Origin: an uncultured Planctomycetaceae bacterium
GTDB taxonomy: Bacteria; Planctomycetota; Planctomycetia; Planctomycetales; Planctomycetaceae
Assembly: GCA_903898975.1 (NCBI GenBank)
Contig: CAIUHT010001185.1
Location: forward strand, 1-8,342
Direction of reading: 5' to 3'
Length of the DNA stretch: 8,342 nucleotides
Translations under genes and position numbers: made by a program
Part shown: positions 7,301-8,342 of the stretch, in pieces
How positions within the stretch are numbered: position 1 is the first letter of the stretch
Layout of the letters: the number at the start of each line of letters is the position of its first letter
Notes under the pieces: generated by a model
The model's database searches: none
Told to the model about the DNA's origin: nothing
What the model saw: only the letters and a program-made list of their open reading frames with translations

Positions 7301-8112
7301 TGCTCGACGACCCGGTCAAGGGCGAGGCGGCCCGCAGGCTGTTCGCCGACGCCCAGCCGGTGCTTCGCGATCTCGTCGAGAACCGCCGCCTCACCGCCCG
7401 CGCCGCCTACGGCTTCTGGCCCGCCAACTCCGAGGGGGACGACATCATCGTCTACACCGACGAGTCGCGCACCACGGAGGCCACCCGCTTCTGCATGCTC
7501 AGGCAGCAGTGGGAGCGAAAGGGAAATCGGGTCTTCTACTCCCTGTCAGACTTCATTGCTCCCGTCGGAAGTGGACGCAAAGACTACATAGGGGCGTTCG
7601 GAGTGACGGCGGGCCTGGGGCTCGAACCGCTGGTCGCCGATCTCGAACGCCGCCATGATGACTACACCGCCATCCTGGTGAAGGCGCTCGCCGACCGCTT
7701 CGCCGAGGCTCTCGCGGAATGGCTCCACGCCCGTGCCCGCCGCGATTGGGGCTATGGCCAGGCCGAACAGCTCTCGCACGATGACCTGATCCGCGAGCAG
7801 TACCGGGGCATCCGTCCCGCCCCGGGCTATGGCAGTTGTCCCGATCACACCGAGACTCCCAAGCTGCTCAATCTGCTGGAGGCCACCCCTCGGGCCGGCC
7901 TGTCGCTGACCGAATCGAACTCGCTGCTCCCCGCCGCCTCGGTCTGCGGCTGGTACTTCGCCCACCCGGAGGCCCGATACTTCTCGGTCGATCGCATCAC
8001 CGCCGATCAGGTCGAAGACTATGCCCGCCGAAAACACCTGACCATCGAGGAAGTTGAGCGGTGGCTCTCCCCGAACCTTGGTTACGACCCGGCGGATTAC
8101 GCCACCAGCTGA
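4384..8112 (+). CDS. metH: Cobalamin-dependent methionine synthase, full length
   Basis: This cytoplasmic enzyme moves a methyl group from 5-methyltetrahydrofolate through cobalamin to homocysteine, making methionine and tetrahydrofolate (EC 2.1.1.13). At 1242 residues it is close to E. coli MetH (1227). The homocysteine domain (about 1-335) has zinc ligands Cys255, Cys318 and Cys319 (GGCCG). The folate domain (about 362-640) has VGERCNVTGS (367-376), MIDSSKW (440-446) and MAFDETGQADT (491-501). The cobalamin module (about 660-895) has DVHDIG (767-772), with His769 as lower axial ligand and Asp767 and Ser820 completing the triad. The AdoMet activation domain (about 905-1242) has Asp956 and RPAPGY (1144-1149), so reductive reactivation should work. 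From the cobalamin module on, these residues sit at E. coli numbers plus 10. ATG 4384 is the first start in this frame and fits the family's N-terminus, although no Shine-Dalgarno precedes it. It has no close neighbour downstream and is probably transcribed alone. Nothing is missing or broken. Confidence 0.98.
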   Translation: MPIPATSDKIDLLHELMRDRILVLDGAMGTMLQRHKLGEADFRGQQFADHPGELQGCNDLLCITQGDLVSDVHLSYLEAGADILETNSFNSQSISMADYKLQDQIRELNFAAVDCARKAIDRYQKRAGGKARPKFVAGSIGPMNVSLTLSPDADNPGFRTKTFDQVEEAYYGQVAALIEAGVDILMPETTFDTLNLKACLLAIERYFAEHSIRLPVMASTTFIQAGSDRMLTGQTLEAFYISIEHGPLFSLGINCSLGPDLMRGHVEELSRLVPLPTTCHPNAGLPNEMGGFDQTPETMAGILGQFAAEGWLNIVGGCCGSTPAHIEAIARAVGEQRPRVIPPRVPRTRFSGLNPYTLLPETNFTMVGERCNVTGSKRFARLILNDDYEAALQVARDQVDGGANLIDINLDEGMLDGLKAMPRLLNLVASEPDISSVPVMIDSSKWEVIEAGLKCVQGKCVVNSISLKEGEEAFLTQARKVREYGAAVVVMAFDETGQADTAERKIEVCTRAFRLLRDRLDFPAEDIIFDPNILAIGTGIEEHNRYALHFIEATRRIKELCPGTRISGGVSNISFAFRGNEPVRQAIHACFLYHAIRAGLDMGIVNPRQLAVYEDIDPDLRRLVEDVLFDRHPEATERLIQHADRIRESATGAGPQAEEWRGGTVEERLQHAVIKGVVDHIEADTEEARQKYPRCLDVIEGPLMAGMSTVGDLFGTGKMFLPQVVKSARVMKKAVAYLEPFMEQEKAGQPSARQSRGRVLLATVKGDVHDIGKNIVGVVLQCNNYEIVDLGVMVPCERILRSAREHGVDMIGLSGLVTPSLDEMVHVASEMQAQGFDCPLLIGGATTSAKHTAVKIAPKYSGPIIHVLDASRSVGVVDNLLRPDSRARYIEEYRAEQARLVEQFKQRQAVSLVPLKEARANAFVSDWARLPIDTPAFLGPRTLESVPLAELVDFIDWSPFFHAWEFGGRYPALLDDPVKGEAARRLFADAQPVLRDLVENRRLTARAAYGFWPANSEGDDIIVYTDESRTTEATRFCMLRQQWERKGNRVFYSLSDFIAPVGSGRKDYIGAFGVTAGLGLEPLVADLERRHDDYTAILVKALADRFAEALAEWLHARARRDWGYGQAEQLSHDDLIREQYRGIRPAPGYGSCPDHTETPKLLNLLEATPRAGLSLTESNSLLPAASVCGWYFAHPEARYFSVDRITADQVEDYARRKHLTIEEVERWLSPNLGYDPADYATS

Positions 8113-8124
8113 TGGCGCCCCCTT

Positions 8125-8192
8125 CTCGGCCACTCGCCCCAACCCCTCGAACCGATCGTCAGCGCGCCAGCCGGTTTCGGCGCCTGGCCGAG
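8125..8192 (+). repeat. 8-base inverted repeat downstream of metH
   Basis: CTCGGCCA (8125-8132) is the exact reverse complement of TGGCCGAG (8185-8192). A smaller stem, GCGCC (8164-8168) with GGCGC (8179-8183), lies inside. Together they could fold the metH 3' end into a branched structure and help end the transcript. The loop is long and no T-run follows. Confidence 0.3.
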
Positions 8193-8243
8193 TGATGATC
8201 CCCGAGGGGCTCCCGGGCAACGCTGAGGCTGGGCTCTGAAAGG

Positions 8244-8255
8244 TGGCCGCGGCCA
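8244..8255. repeat. 12-base perfect palindrome
   Basis: TGGCCGCGGCCA reads the same on both strands. It lies about 130 bases past the metH stop and could be an operator for a gene beyond the right edge. Short GC palindromes are also expected by chance in such DNA. Confidence 0.3.
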
Positions 8256-8342
8256 TCAAGGCCTCGATTCATCCGGCTTCCATCGCGCCGGTTCGCCACT
8301 GGCACAGGTTCCTGACACTCCTGCTCCTTCACTTCGTACTCA

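Larger units (their letters stand above)
8113..8342. other. Non-coding sequence after metH
   Basis: No supported gene is seen in 230 bases on either strand. A minus-strand frame is open from the right edge to about 8158, but its product is an Arg-rich string with no recognisable family. No hairpin followed by a T-run is present, so metH has no clear intrinsic terminator in the window. Confidence 0.55.

Noticed and set aside
8158..8342. Minus-strand frame entering from the right edge, possibly the end of a convergent gene
   Set aside because: The product is Arg-rich with no family pattern, and the window shows only about 60 codons. It cannot be told from chance.
1..8342. CRISPR array, tRNA, rRNA, insertion sequence or phage genes
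   Set aside because: No spaced identical repeats of CRISPR length, no tRNA-like cloverleaf noticed, no transposase or integrase motifs, and no terminal inverted repeats with target duplications.

Overview
This is a GC-rich, gene-dense bacterial window with three protein-coding genes, all on the + strand. The layout suggests a planctomycete or a relative: a multihaem c-type cytochrome/TPR protein sits directly upstream of a membrane-anchored FG-GAP/ASPIC-UnbV (CRTAC1-type) protein, a pairing I associate with Planctomycetes and similar groups. The GTG start and weak Shine-Dalgarno use fit but do not prove this. Taxonomy is inference; there is no rRNA or other diagnostic marker here.

Region 1 (2-3878) is a two-gene operon. 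The first gene is cut off by the left edge. Its visible part has two CxxCH haem sites, a beta-rich middle and C-terminal TPR-like helices. Ten bases after its stop, with a good ribosome-binding site, a GTG starts the second gene. That gene encodes an N-terminal membrane anchor, about six calcium-loop (DxDxDG-like) FG-GAP/VCBS repeats and a C-terminal ASPIC/UnbV domain. Both products are expected to act outside the cytoplasm, as a c-type haem protein and a beta-propeller-like partner. Their substrate is unknown.

Region 2 (3879-4383) is a 505-base gap with no convincing gene. It holds two sets of 13-base tandem repeats, several short hairpins (one spanning the stop codon of the UnbV gene), a weak terminator candidate with a six-T run, and a plausible sigma-70-type promoter about 115 bases ahead of metH. 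I could not match a cobalamin, SAM or SAH riboswitch to it.

Region 3 (4384-8112) is a complete cobalamin-dependent methionine synthase (metH) with all four modules and every key residue I could check against E. coli MetH. Region 4 (8113-8342) is non-coding as far as I can see and contains an 8-base inverted repeat and a 12-base perfect palindrome.

The metH gene has its own likely promoter, so it is probably regulated separately from the haem/UnbV operon. I found no clearly new system. The observations most worth checking are the haem-UnbV pair and the repeat- and hairpin-rich spacer.
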